Source: Alteromonas aestuariivivens
Lineage (GTDB): Bacteria; Pseudomonadota; Gammaproteobacteria; Enterobacterales; Alteromonadaceae
Assembly: GCF_003367475.1 (NCBI RefSeq)
Contig: NZ_QRHA01000001.1
Span: forward strand, 372,001-436,000
Reading direction: 5' to 3'
Length of the DNA: 64,000 nt
Positions 1-8,988 of this stretch are shown piece after piece. The notes under the pieces are model-generated. The model was given only the letters and a program-made list of their open reading frames with translations, was not told the DNA's origin and did not search any database. Made by a program: the position numbers and the translations under genes. The first letter of the stretch is position 1. Every line of letters starts with the position of its first letter.

Positions 1-1571
1 TCAGCCAGCGGTGCCAGCTTTGCTGATAACGCGTTGATGCGCTTTTCGTATTTGCGGACTTCCGGCATGCTGGATTCGCAGCCACGTACAAATGGCAGAT
101 AGCTCTTAGCCAGGCTGCGCAGGGAATTTTTCACGCTGAAGGTAACGGTTTTGCGCAAGACTGTATTGAATTCAGCATCGGCACTGGGCTCGTTGCTGTG
201 GATCAGGTCCACCATTTCCTTCAAATACGGATGGCAGCGCATGGCACCCTGACCGAAAATCATCAGGTTACGGGTGAGAATGTTGGCACCTTCAACCGTG
301 ATCGCGATAGGCAGTGCACTGTAGCCACCCGCAAGGGTATTCTGGGGGCCGCGCTGAATGGCTTTACCAGCCTGAATGTCCATCGCAGAATTCATCACGT
401 CACGACCCAGCTCGGTCATGTGATATTTTGCAATTGCCGTTACAACGGAAGGTTTCAGGCCCAGCCCAAGACCTTCAGTGGTCAGAACCCGCATGGCTTC
501 CAGCAGGAAAGTTTTGCCGGCGATGTCCGCAAGTTTGCCCTGGATCCCTTCAAAGCGACCAATAGGTAGGCCAAATTGTTCACGCACGAAAGAGTATTCG
601 GCCGCACCTTTGAGTGCAGACTGCGCTGTCGCAACGCCCATCGCGGGCAATGAGATACCCCGGCCAGCGCCCAGGCAGCTAACCAGCATTTGCCAGCCAC
701 GGCCGATGTTCTTCTGGCCACCAATGATGAAATCCATCGGAATGAACACGTCTTTACCTCGGGTTGTACCGTTGTAGAAACGTTGTCCCATTGGGTCGTG
801 GCGGTTGCCCAGTTCCACACCAGGGTGTGATTTTGGTAGCAGGGCACAGGTAATTCCCAGCTCCAGCTTGTCACCCAACAGATGCTCGGGGTCAAAGACT
901 TTAAATGCCAGACCCAGCACAGTTGCGATCGGTGCCAGGGTGATGTAGCGCTTGTCCCAGCTCACAGAAAGCCCAATGACTTCTTCGCCGTTCCATTCGC
1001 CCTTGGTAACAATTGCAGCATCCGGAATGCCTCCGGCATCAGAGCCTGCTTCGGGGCTGGTTAGCGCGAAGCATGGAATGTCCTGACCAACGGCCAGACG
1101 TGGCAGCCAGTAATTCTGTTGTTCCTGGGTTCCGTAATGCATCAGCAGTTCGCCCGGGCCCAGTGAGTTCGGTACCATCACAGTCACTGCCAGGGCACCG
1201 CTTTTGGCGGCGATGGTGGCAACAATGGTGGAGTTGGCGTACGGGCTGAATTCAAGACCGCCGAATTTCTTCGGAATGATCATCGAGAAGAAACGGTTTT
1301 TACCCAGAAAATCGAGAATTTCCTGAGGGATGTGCTTGCCGTTGCCAAGTTCAAAATCGTCAATCATGGCAAGCAGTTCGGTTACAGGGCCATTCAGGAA
1401 CGCCTGTTCATCGGCGCTGAGTTTGGCCTGCGGGACATTACGCAGTGCCTGCATATCAGGTTTGCCCTGATAGATGGAAGATTCAATCCAAATATCTCCT
1501 GCGTCCAGAGCTTCTTGCTCGGTAATCGAAATAGGAGGAAGGACTTTTTTTAAACTTGTTCTGATACTCAT
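1..1571 (-). CDS. fadE: FadE-type acyl-CoA dehydrogenase, 3' end cut by window edge
   Basis: Flavin-dependent acyl-CoA dehydrogenase that catalyses the first oxidation step of fatty-acid beta-oxidation. The reading frame opens at ATG 1571 (MSIRTSLKKVLPP...) and stays open to the window start, giving about 523 residues; the C-terminal part is missing. It matches E. coli FadE as I remember it through blocks such as QGKPDMQALRN, VPNSLGPGELLMHYG, CFALTSPEAGSDAG, KRYITLAPIATVLGLAFK, TRGKDVF and ITVEGANILTRNLMIFGQGA. The long N-terminal membrane segment of E. coli FadE is absent, so the protein starts close to the dehydrogenase domain. It is monocistronic as far as can be seen and is divergent from the RND operon. 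Confidence 0.93.
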   Translation of the reverse strand, partial: MSIRTSLKKVLPPISITEQEALDAGDIWIESSIYQGKPDMQALRNVPQAKLSADEQAFLNGPVTELLAMIDDFELGNGKHIPQEILDFLGKNRFFSMIIPKKFGGLEFSPYANSTIVATIAAKSGALAVTVMVPNSLGPGELLMHYGTQEQQNYWLPRLAVGQDIPCFALTSPEAGSDAGGIPDAAIVTKGEWNGEEVIGLSVSWDKRYITLAPIATVLGLAFKVFDPEHLLGDKLELGITCALLPKSHPGVELGNRHDPMGQRFYNGTTRGKDVFIPMDFIIGGQKNIGRGWQMLVSCLGAGRGISLPAMGVATAQSALKGAAEYSFVREQFGLPIGRFEGIQGKLADIAGKTFLLEAMRVLTTEGLGLGLKPSVVTAIAKYHMTELGRDVMNSAMDIQAGKAIQRGPQNTLAGGYSALPIAITVEGANILTRNLMIFGQGAMRCHPYLKEMVDLIHSNEPSADAEFNTVLRKTVTFSVKNSLRSLAKSYLPFVRGCESSMPEVRKYEKRINALSAKLAPLA

Positions 1572-2007
1572 TGTAAACTCATCCGCTCATCTGACCAGTT
1601 GTGTGAAGTGATACTACGATGACTTTAAAAAAAGATCAAATATTCCGTTACAAAGTCGTTAAAACGTGGGGCGAATGCGTCTAGCATGAAGCGAGCCCTG
1701 AGCCGGAGACCTTTTTGTTTGACGTAAGATCAGGAGGATTTTCGTTTGGGCTACTTATACTTATGAATGATAAACGGATACACTCTAGGGCCTGTTGATC
1801 TTTGCTGTTCGAAATTTGTTCTCTCTGAGTGTTTTCAGGGCAAGGCGAGAGTCATGAAGCTTAGTCAGCTAAGTAAATGACGAACAACGCAGCCATGGAA
1901 GCACTCAGAGTGAACCCGAAATGCACGACAATTTGTTGCAAAATTGAACACTAAAGATCAACAGGCCCTAGACGTTAGTTAATTGAGCAATAAGGCAGAG
2001 TTGGAGC
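1572..2007. other. Non-coding divergent region with a MITE-like element
   Basis: This 436-bp gap separates the divergent fadE-like and RND-transporter genes. I see no credible coding sequence. The half nearer fadE is AT-rich (around 1620-1670) and could hold its promoter. The right part is occupied by the inverted-repeat element at 1785-1971, which ends only 36 bp before the transporter ATG, so any promoter of the RND operon must lie in or be overlapped by the element. Confidence 0.7.
1785..1971. mobile_element. MITE-like inverted-repeat element, 187 bp
   Basis: Perfect 19-bp terminal inverted repeats occupy 1785-1803 (ctagggcctgttgatcttt) and 1953-1971. The arms continue imperfectly inward, with a second pair at 1818-1831 and 1902-1915 (13 of 14 matching) and a central cttag/ctaag stem near 1859-1872, so the whole unit can fold into one long hairpin. 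It has no coding capacity. The outermost bases are CTAG on both sides, which could be a duplicated CTAG target as seen with some IS5-group elements; that assignment is inference. It is most likely a non-autonomous transposon remnant. Confidence 0.75.
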
Positions 2008-4317
2008 ATGGTGGCAGTACCCGCTTGGATCACAGTTTTTTTGAATCGGCCCAAAACAGGTTTGCTCGGGTTTGTAGTACTGTGTCTGGTGATTGGTCTT
2101 GGCGCCAAAAATCTTTATTTTCGCGGTGACTACAAAGTATTTTTTGAACCCAACAACCCACAGCGTTTGGCATTCGAGGAAATGCAGAACATTTTCAATA
2201 AAAGCGAAAATGTGGCGTTTTTGATAGTCCCTCAATCCGGCACCATTTACGATCCGGTATCCTTCAGCCTGATCCACGACCTCACGCACGACGCCTGGCA
2301 ACTTCCGCTCTCCACCCGTGTTGAGTCGCTCTCAAACTACCAGCATACCTATGCGGAAGATGACGATCTGGTGGTTACCGACCTTATTCTGTCTGGTCGC
2401 GCAACAGAGGAACAGGTCCTTTGGGTCGAATCTGTGGTTTCCGGTAGCCCGGAACTTAAGGGCCGGCTGGTGTCGGAGAACGGTGATGTGGCAGTGATCA
2501 ATGCAACTATCCAGTTGCCGGATGGTGACCAAACCCAGGAAGTGATCGAAATAGCCGCATTCGCCAGGGATTTGCAAACCCGCTACCAGCAGGATTACCC
2601 CAATCACCGAATATACCTGGTTGGTATGGTGATCATGAATGATGCCTTCGCTGTTGCTGCGCAAAACGATGCCCAGACCCTGATCCCCCTGATGTATCTT
2701 TTGATCATTATCATGATTGCCATTCTTACCCATTCGTGGGCGGCAGCCCTGGCGACGCTGACAGTAGTTGTGGGCACCATTGTGATTGTGATGGGCGGAG
2801 CTGGCTGGTATGGCATTTATCTGAGTACCGCGACAGTGAACGTGCCAACTATGGTAACCACGCTGGCGGTGGCTGACTGCATTCATGTGATTGTCGGCCT
2901 GCGTTATTTTCTGGGCAAGGGCCTCAATCGCAAACAGGCATTGCTTGAGAGTCTCAGCCTCAATATCAAACCCATCCTTATTACCAGCATTACCACCGCG
3001 ATAGGTTTTGTGATGCTGAATTTTTCGGCTGTACCGATATTGGCGCACCTGGGGAATATGGCTGCTGCAGGCGTTATGATTGCGTGCCTGCTATCGCTGA
3101 CGGTTTTGCCCGCCTTACTGATGCTTATGCCGGTTAACACGGCACAAAAGGATGAGGGCAAGCATGCATTTTTTCGTCGTGGTGGACAATGGGTCACCCG
3201 GTATTATCGACGGATTTTGCCCTATTCAGCATTGATTGTGCTGGTCGCCGGTGGATTTGCCTCTCACAATGAACTCAACGATATCGCGGTTAAATACTTC
3301 GATCCGGACAGCCGGTTCCGTCAGGCAGTGGATGTTCAGGAGCGCTATCTTGGCGGCATGTCGAATGTGGATTTTGTCGTTTACACCAATGAACCCTACG
3401 GCGTTACCGAGCCAGAAGTACTGGCCAGTGTTGACCAGTTTGCCGGGTGGCTGCGCAACCAGCCTCAGGTCCATCATGTGCTGACGTTTTCGGATACCAT
3501 GAAGCGCCTGAGCATGAATATGCACAACGACGAGGCCGAAGCATACCGGCTGCCACAGAACCGGGAACTGGCGTCGCAATATCTGCTGCTGTACGAAATG
3601 TCATTACCCTACGGTCTGGATCTCACCAATCAGCTGGACATCGATAAATCCGCGCTGCGGATTGTGGCGGTGATGAGCAACCTGGGCAGCAACGAGTTTA
3701 CCGCTTTCGAGACCCAGGCCCGGCAATGGTTTGTGCAGAACGCCCCGGGCTTGCGGGTTGAGGCGGCAAGCCCACCTTTGATGTTTGCACATATTGGCGA
3801 GCGCAATATGCAAAGTATGGTGTGGGGTACAGTGCTGGCGCTGATATTGATCTCTGGCCTGATAGTGCTGGCCCTTAAATCCTGGCGTCTTGGGCTGGTG
3901 AGCCTGTTTACTAATTTATTGCCGGCGTTGGTCGGGTTTGGTATGTGGGGGCTGTTATCCGGCCAGATCAATATGGCCCTTTCAGTGGTGCTGAGCATGA
4001 CGATGGGTATTATTGTTGACGACACAGTGCACTTTTTGTCCAAGTACCAGATTGCCCGAAACCAGAAAAAACGTGTTTCTGAATCCATTCATTACGCTTT
4101 TGAAACGGTTGGTCTGGCCCTGACTACGACCACACTGGTGTTGGTGGCTGGATTCGGTGTGCTGACACTGTCGGATTTTGCCCTTAATTCAGACATGGGG
4201 CTGTTGACATTGATCATTATTGTTGCAGCATTGCTGGTGGACCTGATTTTTCTGCCTGCATTCCTGATGTGGCTGGATCGGGACCGGCAGGTTTCTAACG
4301 GAGAGCACTATGGGTAA
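2008..4317 (+). CDS. MMPL/RND-superfamily transporter
   Basis: Inner-membrane exporter of 769 aa with two-fold RND architecture: TM1 near residues 17-35, a periplasmic loop to about 220, a TM block at about 225-385, TM7 near 405, a second loop, and a final TM block at about 605-750. The motifs ADCIHVIVG in the first half and GIIVDDTVHFLSKY in the second are the acidic membrane motifs typical of MMPL-type proteins. It overlaps the LolA-like gene by 8 bp and leads an operon that ends in two outer-membrane barrels. The likely role is moving a lipid or hydrophobic molecule towards the outer membrane; the substrate is unknown. Confidence 0.88.
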   Translation: MVAVPAWITVFLNRPKTGLLGFVVLCLVIGLGAKNLYFRGDYKVFFEPNNPQRLAFEEMQNIFNKSENVAFLIVPQSGTIYDPVSFSLIHDLTHDAWQLPLSTRVESLSNYQHTYAEDDDLVVTDLILSGRATEEQVLWVESVVSGSPELKGRLVSENGDVAVINATIQLPDGDQTQEVIEIAAFARDLQTRYQQDYPNHRIYLVGMVIMNDAFAVAAQNDAQTLIPLMYLLIIIMIAILTHSWAAALATLTVVVGTIVIVMGGAGWYGIYLSTATVNVPTMVTTLAVADCIHVIVGLRYFLGKGLNRKQALLESLSLNIKPILITSITTAIGFVMLNFSAVPILAHLGNMAAAGVMIACLLSLTVLPALLMLMPVNTAQKDEGKHAFFRRGGQWVTRYYRRILPYSALIVLVAGGFASHNELNDIAVKYFDPDSRFRQAVDVQERYLGGMSNVDFVVYTNEPYGVTEPEVLASVDQFAGWLRNQPQVHHVLTFSDTMKRLSMNMHNDEAEAYRLPQNRELASQYLLLYEMSLPYGLDLTNQLDIDKSALRIVAVMSNLGSNEFTAFETQARQWFVQNAPGLRVEAASPPLMFAHIGERNMQSMVWGTVLALILISGLIVLALKSWRLGLVSLFTNLLPALVGFGMWGLLSGQINMALSVVLSMTMGIIVDDTVHFLSKYQIARNQKKRVSESIHYAFETVGLALTTTTLVLVAGFGVLTLSDFALNSDMGLLTLIIIVAALLVDLIFLPAFLMWLDRDRQVSNGEHYG

Positions 4318-5107
4318 ATATTGCGCCAGCTGGAGCGCGTGTCTGATTTTATTGGCGCTGATGACCGGCAATCTGGTCAGGGCCGATGACGCTCAGACAG
4401 AGGGGCTTAGAATTGCCCAGGAACGCAAGGCCCGAGATCGGGGGTGGGACAATTCGGTGGCCGAAATGACCATGATCCTGCGCAATGCCCAGGGCCAGGA
4501 AGCGACCCGTGATATGCGAGTTAATACTCTGGAAGTACGTGACGATGGTGACAAAGCACTGACTATCTTTGATTCACCAAAAGACGTAAGTGGCACCGCA
4601 TTTTTAAGTTTTTCACATGCCAGCGAGCCAGATGAGCAGTGGATTTACCTGCCGGCACTTAAACGGGTAAAACGCATTGCCTCGCGAAATAAATCCGGGC
4701 CGTTTATGGGCAGTGAATTTGCGTTTGAGGATATGACGTCCTTCGAGGTGGAAAAATTCTCCTACCGCTTTATTCGCGATGATCAATTCAACGGCGATGA
4801 TGTGTACGTGATTGAGCAGGTTCCGCAAGATGAGTTCTCAGGTTACTCCAGACAGCTGGTTTGGATCGACAAGGCCCACTACCGGGTGCGTAAAGCCGAA
4901 TTTTTTGACCGTAAGGGAGCGGCCCTCAAAATCCTGGAATTTGAGGACTATGAGTTGTACATCGGTAAATACTGGCGGCCAAAAACCAGTTACATGTTCA
5001 ATTTGCAAACCAATAAATCCACCAAACTGGTCACTCATTCCCTCGAGTTTAAAGTGGGGCTGGATGAGTCGGATTTTGATAAAAACAGCCTCAGGAGGGC
5101 GCGATAA
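4310..5107 (+). CDS. LolA-like periplasmic protein (outer membrane lipoprotein-sorting protein family)
   Basis: 265 aa with a signal peptide of about 25 residues ending near VRA-DD. The mature part resembles the LolA-like family commonly encoded next to RND/MMPL exporters (PF17131 type), with characteristic stretches such as DEQWIYLPALKRVKRI, GSEFAFEDM and LVWIDKAHYRVRKAEFFD. Such proteins are thought to carry a lipid or lipoprotein between membranes. The start overlaps the end of the transporter gene, indicating translational coupling. This is not the housekeeping LolA, which is shorter and lies elsewhere in most genomes. Confidence 0.85.
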   Translation: MGKYCASWSACLILLALMTGNLVRADDAQTEGLRIAQERKARDRGWDNSVAEMTMILRNAQGQEATRDMRVNTLEVRDDGDKALTIFDSPKDVSGTAFLSFSHASEPDEQWIYLPALKRVKRIASRNKSGPFMGSEFAFEDMTSFEVEKFSYRFIRDDQFNGDDVYVIEQVPQDEFSGYSRQLVWIDKAHYRVRKAEFFDRKGAALKILEFEDYELYIGKYWRPKTSYMFNLQTNKSTKLVTHSLEFKVGLDESDFDKNSLRRAR

Positions 5108-5110
5108 GTC

Positions 5111-6298
5111 GTGTTTTTAAGGAAAATTATCAGTGCGGGGCTGATCCTCGCCAGTGGCCAGGTATGGGCCGAATGGGAACTTGGCGGGCTTTCCGGGCTG
5201 GAAAATCGCTACTTTCTCCAGGATGCAGCGTATTCCGGCCAGGAACGCATGCAGGTGTCGCTATTCATTGAACCGGAGCTCTACACAGAGTGGAACGACG
5301 GGATCGACAGCCTGGTGGTGAAGCCCTTTGTGAGGCTCGACCAACAGGACAGTGAGCGCACCCATGGGGATATCCGGGAGCTGGTATGGCTGCACGTTGG
5401 TGACAACTGGGAGAGTCGGGTTGGAGTCAGCAAAGTGTTTTGGGGGCAGACCGAGTCCCTGCACCTGGTGGATATAATCAATCAGACCGATGCTGTCGAA
5501 TCACTGGATGGTGAAGACAAGCTGGGTCAGCCAATGGTTAACCTCAGGGTATTTGGCGACTGGGGCACCGTATCCGGATTTCTGTTACCTTATTTTCGTG
5601 AACGTACCTTTGCTGGCACCGATGGTCGTCTGAGACCTCCGCTGCCGATTGATGCCGATGCGGCGCTGTATGAGTCTGACGATGAGCAGCAGCATCTGGA
5701 TTACGCTTTACGCTGGCAGAACAGCATTGGTGACTGGGAAGTGGGCGTGTCGTATTTTGACGGTACCACCCGGGAGCCCGAATTGTTATTTCTGGCCCAG
5801 AATTCCGAAAGTGTGACACCGTATTACGCTCAGGTGGAACAGTTCGGGCTGGACGTGCTGAAAGTGCAGGGCGCCTGGTTACTGAAACTGGAAACCATTC
5901 ACCGCCGCGGGCAAAGTGAAGATTTTACCGCTCTGGTGGCCGGGTTTGAGCGCACCAGTGTGGGGGTGTTCGATACCTCCCATGATTTGGGGGTTCTGAT
6001 GGAATACCAGTTCGATGAGCGCACTGATAACTTCTTTGCTAACGGGCAAAATGATCTCATGCTGGGCCTGCGTTGGGTTTTCAACGACCTGGATGGTACC
6101 GAAGTACTCGCAGGTTATGTGCAGGATTTGGATGAACTGGCCACATACAGTGGCTTTGTGGAAGCGTCCAGCCGCATGAGTGACCAGTGGCGCTGGAAAC
6201 TTGACGCCTACTTTTTGTCATCAGACGATGAAACGGATACCTATTTTTACCTGCGCAGGGACGATCACATTCAACTGACCCTGGAATATTTCTTTTAA
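5111..6298 (+). CDS. Predicted outer-membrane beta-barrel protein of the RND operon
   Basis: 395 aa starting at GTG 5111, with AGGAGG about 12 nt upstream. This start preserves a good signal peptide (MFLRKIISAGLILASGQVWA). The rest alternates polar and aromatic residues in short beta-strand-like stretches and ends in LTLEYFF, an aromatic C-terminus typical of outer-membrane barrels. It lies 3 bp behind the LolA-like gene. I cannot place it in a named family with certainty. From context it is the outer-membrane partner or acceptor of the transport module. Confidence 0.75.
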   Translation: MFLRKIISAGLILASGQVWAEWELGGLSGLENRYFLQDAAYSGQERMQVSLFIEPELYTEWNDGIDSLVVKPFVRLDQQDSERTHGDIRELVWLHVGDNWESRVGVSKVFWGQTESLHLVDIINQTDAVESLDGEDKLGQPMVNLRVFGDWGTVSGFLLPYFRERTFAGTDGRLRPPLPIDADAALYESDDEQQHLDYALRWQNSIGDWEVGVSYFDGTTREPELLFLAQNSESVTPYYAQVEQFGLDVLKVQGAWLLKLETIHRRGQSEDFTALVAGFERTSVGVFDTSHDLGVLMEYQFDERTDNFFANGQNDLMLGLRWVFNDLDGTEVLAGYVQDLDELATYSGFVEASSRMSDQWRWKLDAYFLSSDDETDTYFYLRRDDHIQLTLEYFF

Positions 6299-6318
6299 TT
6301 TATTTGTTCGGAAAAATC

Positions 6319-6879
6319 ATGTTTAAACGTATTGCCGCTGTGGCACTGGCGTTGGGAGTGAACGTCCAGGTAGAGGCAACCGAGCGCATGTATGGTGTGC
6401 TCAGTAGTGGGTATGCCGATGTGGAATTTGGTGAGTTATCGGAGCAGCAACCCCATTATCAGTTTGCAATGGGGCATCAGTTTCTGTCTCAGTGGTATCT
6501 GGAATTTGGTTATCAGTCGCTGGTAGATGGGCTCGATTCGCAGAGCGGCATGAAAGCCGACGCGCTGTATCTTGCGATGCTCGGAAAAGCGGGCAGCCCT
6601 TGGGGTGAGCTGTATTACAAACTGGGCGTTATGAACGCCGATGTGCTGACTGCACAAGGCTCCCTGCCAGACGGGACCTGCCGGCAGGGAGGGGAGCCGG
6701 GGACTCTGGCGAATACCTGCCATTACGACGAAGGGATTGCTGCTGCCCTGGTTGGGGTTGGGTTTGATTTTCAGCTCAGCATGAATTCCATGGTGCGTCT
6801 GGAGTTCAGTCATGCGCGTGGCCAACAGGATTTCAAAGCCAATGTGGTGACGGTTGGGTTGAGGTACAACTTCAACTGA
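6319..6879 (+). CDS. Small outer-membrane beta-barrel protein
   Basis: 186 aa from ATG 6319; an upstream TTG at 6304 would add five residues in front of the signal peptide and is less likely. The signal sequence is MFKRIAAVALALGVNVQVEA. The mature part looks like an eight-stranded OmpA/OmpW-type barrel and ends in VGLRYNFN with the usual terminal aromatic residue. Two cysteines (GTCRQGG and NTCHYDEG) may form a loop disulfide. It lies 20 bp behind the previous barrel gene and probably belongs to the same operon. Function unknown. Confidence 0.72.
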   Translation: MFKRIAAVALALGVNVQVEATERMYGVLSSGYADVEFGELSEQQPHYQFAMGHQFLSQWYLEFGYQSLVDGLDSQSGMKADALYLAMLGKAGSPWGELYYKLGVMNADVLTAQGSLPDGTCRQGGEPGTLANTCHYDEGIAAALVGVGFDFQLSMNSMVRLEFSHARGQQDFKANVVTVGLRYNFN

Positions 6880-6989
6880 ACCCTTTCCTGTGAGGTACCG
6901 GATGTATGGTGCCCGGATCGGTTTTGATGGCCTACACTTAAATGTTATTCGTCACGCTGATATCAGTGCCGGTTACAGGAGGAACTACA

Positions 6990-7247
6990 ATGAAAAACGA
7001 ACTCGACAGCAAGTTTGTTCTGAGGGTGTTTGAAAAGATCCGGCAGCACGGTGAAAAACAGGGCGACAAGTATGTGCTAAATGGGGTAACTGCCTTCACT
7101 GATCTGGATGGGTACACCCTGTTTATCGAAGATGCGACTGTAAAATTGCAGTTTGGTTTTCATAATCAGTACAATTTCGATTACCAATCCCAGGCGCAGT
7201 TCGAGAGCTTCGAGAAAAAACTCCGGCAAATCGATCGCGAAACTTGA
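6990..7247 (+). CDS. Small DUF3081-like protein
   Basis: 85 aa from ATG 6990, chosen because a strong AGGAGG lies at 6977-6982; an in-frame extension upstream to 6942 lacks such a site. The sequence (MKNELDSKFVLRVFEKIRQ..., GYTLFIEDATVKLQF) resembles the DUF3081 family of small gammaproteobacterial proteins as I recall it. No signal peptide or membrane segment is visible. Function unknown. Confidence 0.7.
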   Translation: MKNELDSKFVLRVFEKIRQHGEKQGDKYVLNGVTAFTDLDGYTLFIEDATVKLQFGFHNQYNFDYQSQAQFESFEKKLRQIDRET

Positions 7248-7335
7248 GGGAATTGCGGTATGCCGGCGTTGCAAAGGTGGGCTTGTCCGGGATCTGACGC
7301 TACAATACGGCAAATTTTTTCAGGATGAGTCGACG

Positions 7336-8265
7336 TTGTCTCAAGCAATCAAACCTCCACAGTTCAAATTGGCCTTTCTTGGCCCCCGCTACTGGCCGGT
7401 CTGGTTAGGTGCCGGAATTTTGTATTTGCTGATATGGTTACCCTTACCACTCATTCGCTGGTTGGGGGCGGGGTTCGGGCGTCTTATTGGCTGGATAGCC
7501 CCAAAGCGGGCCGCCGTTGCCCGCCGGAACATCGAACTGTGTTACCCGTATATGAGCGAAAGCGACAAAGATGCGCTGGTAAAGGAAAATCTCCGTCGCA
7601 CCGGTATGGCTCTGTTTGAAACGGCCATGGGGTGGTGGTGGCCGGCCTGGCGGGTTAAGCGGATAACCGAGGTTGAAGGTTATGAGCATGTGGAACAGGC
7701 TTTGGCGCAAGGTAAGGGCGTGTTCGGCATGGCGCTGCACAATGTGAACCTGGAATTCGGCTGCCGGGGCATCGGTTACATTCACCCGAGTATTGGGTTT
7801 TATCGCAAGCACAATAACCCGTTGATGGATTACCTGCAGTATCATGGCCGCGCTAAATCCAATAAATATATGATCCACAAGCGCAATTCCCGTGCCTTAT
7901 TGTCTGCTCTGGATCATCAGGAATTGTGTCTCTATCTTCCCGACCAGGATTACGGTCGCGCACAAAGCATTTTTGTGCCATTTGGTGGGGTAAAGCATAC
8001 CGCCACCACTACCGCTACGCTGATGTTCATCCGCCGCTCCAATTGTGTGCCTATGCTGATTTCTTCACAGTATACCGCCCGAGGTTACAAGATTAAGATT
8101 TACCCTCCCATGCCCGAGTTGGGAGAAATGGACGATGTTGCGGCCTTGACCCTGTTGAATCAGCGCATTGCGGAAATTGTGCTGGAACAGCCGGAAAGCT
8201 ATTTGTGGATGCACAAACGGTTTAAAACCCGTCCGAATGAGGATGACCCATCGTTATATGCCTGA
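7336..8265 (+). CDS. lpxL: Late lipid A acyltransferase (LpxL/HtrB family)
   Basis: 309 aa from TTG 7336, supported by AGGATGAG at 7322-7329 and by alignment with E. coli LpxL, which likewise begins just before the ...LHPRYWLTWLG block (here FLGPRYWPVWLG). The open frame runs further upstream, but that part overlaps the DUF3081-like gene and looks non-native. It transfers a secondary acyl chain to Kdo-lipid IVA at the inner membrane. Key features are one N-terminal membrane helix, the catalytic HX4E motif at H135-E140, PDQDYG and the C-terminal LWMHKRFKTRP. Whether it is LpxL, LpxM or LpxP cannot be decided here. Confidence 0.88.
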   Translation: MSQAIKPPQFKLAFLGPRYWPVWLGAGILYLLIWLPLPLIRWLGAGFGRLIGWIAPKRAAVARRNIELCYPYMSESDKDALVKENLRRTGMALFETAMGWWWPAWRVKRITEVEGYEHVEQALAQGKGVFGMALHNVNLEFGCRGIGYIHPSIGFYRKHNNPLMDYLQYHGRAKSNKYMIHKRNSRALLSALDHQELCLYLPDQDYGRAQSIFVPFGGVKHTATTTATLMFIRRSNCVPMLISSQYTARGYKIKIYPPMPELGEMDDVAALTLLNQRIAEIVLEQPESYLWMHKRFKTRPNEDDPSLYA

Positions 8266-8279
8266 ATGTACTTCATGCT

Positions 8280-8307
8280 TTGTAAAGTCTGGCCGATAAG
8301 GTATAAA
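8280..8307 (+). promoter_or_regulatory. Candidate sigma-70 promoter
   Basis: TTGTAA at 8280-8285 and TATAAA at 8302-8307 are separated by 16 bp, about 60 bp upstream of the TcpQ-like gene. This is a match by eye to the -35/-10 consensus only. Confidence 0.4.
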
Positions 8308-8367
8308 TGGTGATTCCCCGAAATATTGCAGTTCGCTGAGATAGGCAGTAGTGGTTAATTGAATTCT

Positions 8368-8988
8368 ATGGCGAAAAAAGGCTATTCCAATACTCTGTTC
8401 TGGGCCAGACATATTGCCCTGGCTCTGTTGTTGGTGATCATTGCCGGTGTGCTTATTCAGATGAAGCAGGCTAATGATGCCCGCCCGTTGCCGGAAGGCG
8501 CTCCGGAACAAAAGTCGATTGCCAAAGGGCTGTCGGATTTTTACCGTGAGTTCCGCCATTCTTCATCGCAGAAAATCGAGGAAGACGGCGGTGATTTTGT
8601 TATTGAATTAAGTGAATCTGAGCAGAACCTGGAGTCGCAGCTCCAGGATATGTCCAGTGACCTGCGCCCCGCCAATCACCGGTGGGTAGGGGAACACAAG
8701 CACCGCAGTTTCAAAGCCGGTAATACCCTGCGGGAAGCCATGTCAGATTATGCCCAGCAGGAAGGTATGCAACTGATATGGGATCTCAGGGAAGATTTTG
8801 TCATCAAGCATCATTTTCAGATGGACAACACCATTGCCGGCTCGCTGGCTAAAATTGCATCTGCGATTGACAGTAATTTTGACGGTGAGGTTAAGGCCTT
8901 TGTCTGCCCTGGTCAGCGTACCCTGGTGGTGACCGTCGAGAGTACGCCGTTCCTGAAAGAAAACTGCAACCGCATCACCGCGGGCTAA
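8368..8988 (+). CDS. TcpQ-like C-terminal domain membrane-anchored protein
   Basis: 206 aa from ATG 8368; a TTG nine bases upstream is a less likely start. A single N-terminal membrane helix (about residues 10-30, TLFWARHIALALLLVIIAGV) anchors a periplasmic part. Residues from about 110 to the end (HRSFKAGNTLREAMSDYAQQ, LIWDLREDFVIKHHF) resemble the toxin co-regulated pilus biosynthesis Q C-terminal domain, found in secretin-associated and envelope proteins. No pilus or secretion genes are nearby, so the partner is unknown. Its stop overlaps that of glnE, which converges on it. Confidence 0.62.
   Translation: MAKKGYSNTLFWARHIALALLLVIIAGVLIQMKQANDARPLPEGAPEQKSIAKGLSDFYREFRHSSSQKIEEDGGDFVIELSESEQNLESQLQDMSSDLRPANHRWVGEHKHRSFKAGNTLREAMSDYAQQEGMQLIWDLREDFVIKHHFQMDNTIAGSLAKIASAIDSNFDGEVKAFVCPGQRTLVVTVESTPFLKENCNRITAG

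Noticed and set aside
482-895. Minus-strand open frame near the window start
   Set aside because: It lies in another frame of the fadE-like gene, whose own frame is uninterrupted and matches the family.
2332-3048. Long minus-strand open frame opposite the RND transporter
   Set aside because: Its composition (His/Asn/Gln-rich) is that of an antisense shadow, and the plus-strand gene has clear family motifs throughout.
7153-7335. N-terminal extension of the lipid A acyltransferase frame
   Set aside because: It overlaps the DUF3081-like gene, has no counterpart in the LpxL family, and TTG 7336 has a good ribosome site.
8985-8988. Overlapping convergent stops (also 50368-50371) as a sign of frameshift or fusion
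   Set aside because: Both flanking proteins in each case end naturally; tail-to-tail overlap of 3-4 bases is ordinary.
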